In this document: positions 23,754-23,761 of the stretch, one piece after another
Layout: each line of letters opens with the position of its first letter
Position numbering within the stretch: position 1 is the first letter of the stretch
Origin: Legionellales bacterium UBA4759
GTDB lineage: Bacteria; Pseudomonadota; Gammaproteobacteria; Legionellales; Legionellaceae
Length of the DNA: 23,761 nucleotides
Direction of reading: 5' to 3'
NCBI GenBank assembly: GCA_002403515.1
Contig: DHHZ01000128.1
Location: 1-23,761 of the forward strand
The notes under the pieces: model-generated
The model's database searches: none
Told to the model about the DNA's origin: nothing
Seen by the model: only the letters and a program-made list of their open reading frames with translations
Made by a program: the position numbers and the translations under genes

Positions 23754-23761
23754 CGAACTGT

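Noticed and set aside
1..23761. CRISPR array, tRNA, rRNA, insertion sequence or phage attachment site
   Set aside because: No regularly spaced repeats, cloverleaf-type sequence, transposase text or flanking direct repeats were seen by eye.

Overview
The window looks like AT-rich chromosomal DNA from a gammaproteobacterium. It carries a GroES/GroEL operon, DsbD, ParE, a YheT-type hydrolase, a YaiI/DUF188 protein and UmuDC. Several genes look eukaryote-directed: an ankyrin-repeat protein with an OTU cysteine-protease motif, a protein resembling inositol-phosphate 5-phosphatases, and a small protein ending in a CaaX prenylation box. Together these suggest an intracellular, host-associated lineage of the Legionella/Coxiella/Berkiella type (order Legionellales). 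That placement is inferred from gene content and not proven; no secretion-system gene lies in the window.

Layout. Positions 1-3444 are on the minus strand: a partial unknown gene with no clear start, a HepT/MntA-type toxin-antitoxin pair whose antitoxin has an internal TGA, and dsbD. A heat-shock-type promoter drives groES-groEL (3628-5585), which ends in a strong terminator. From 5713 to 13928 the plus strand holds mostly unfamiliar genes: a 659-aa protein, a 418-aa protein followed by the ankyrin-OTU protein, a YheT-like hydrolase, the phosphatase-like protein and a very basic 106-aa protein. A Dps-like ferritin follows, its stop overlapping the stop of convergent parE; then come a DUF188 protein and the CaaX protein (16951-17490). 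umuD-umuC (minus) are divergent from an outer-membrane beta-barrel gene split by an in-frame TAA. A small structured RNA with its own promoter and terminator, probably a divergent 6S RNA, fills 20371-20528. The right end is a tightly packed minus-strand operon: an unknown 224-aa protein, a DUF917 protein and a hydantoinase/oxoprolinase-family protein.

The housekeeping genes cover protein folding (GroESL), envelope thiol redox (DsbD), chromosome decatenation (ParE), iron/DNA protection (Dps) and mutagenic repair (UmuDC). The unfamiliar genes between groEL and umuC plausibly include secreted effectors acting on host ubiquitin, phosphoinositides and membranes. Two genes are interrupted by single in-frame stops, each one transition away from a sense codon, which fits recent gene decay. 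No tRNA, rRNA, insertion sequence or CRISPR array was seen, and no gene-free stretch exceeds about 255 bases.
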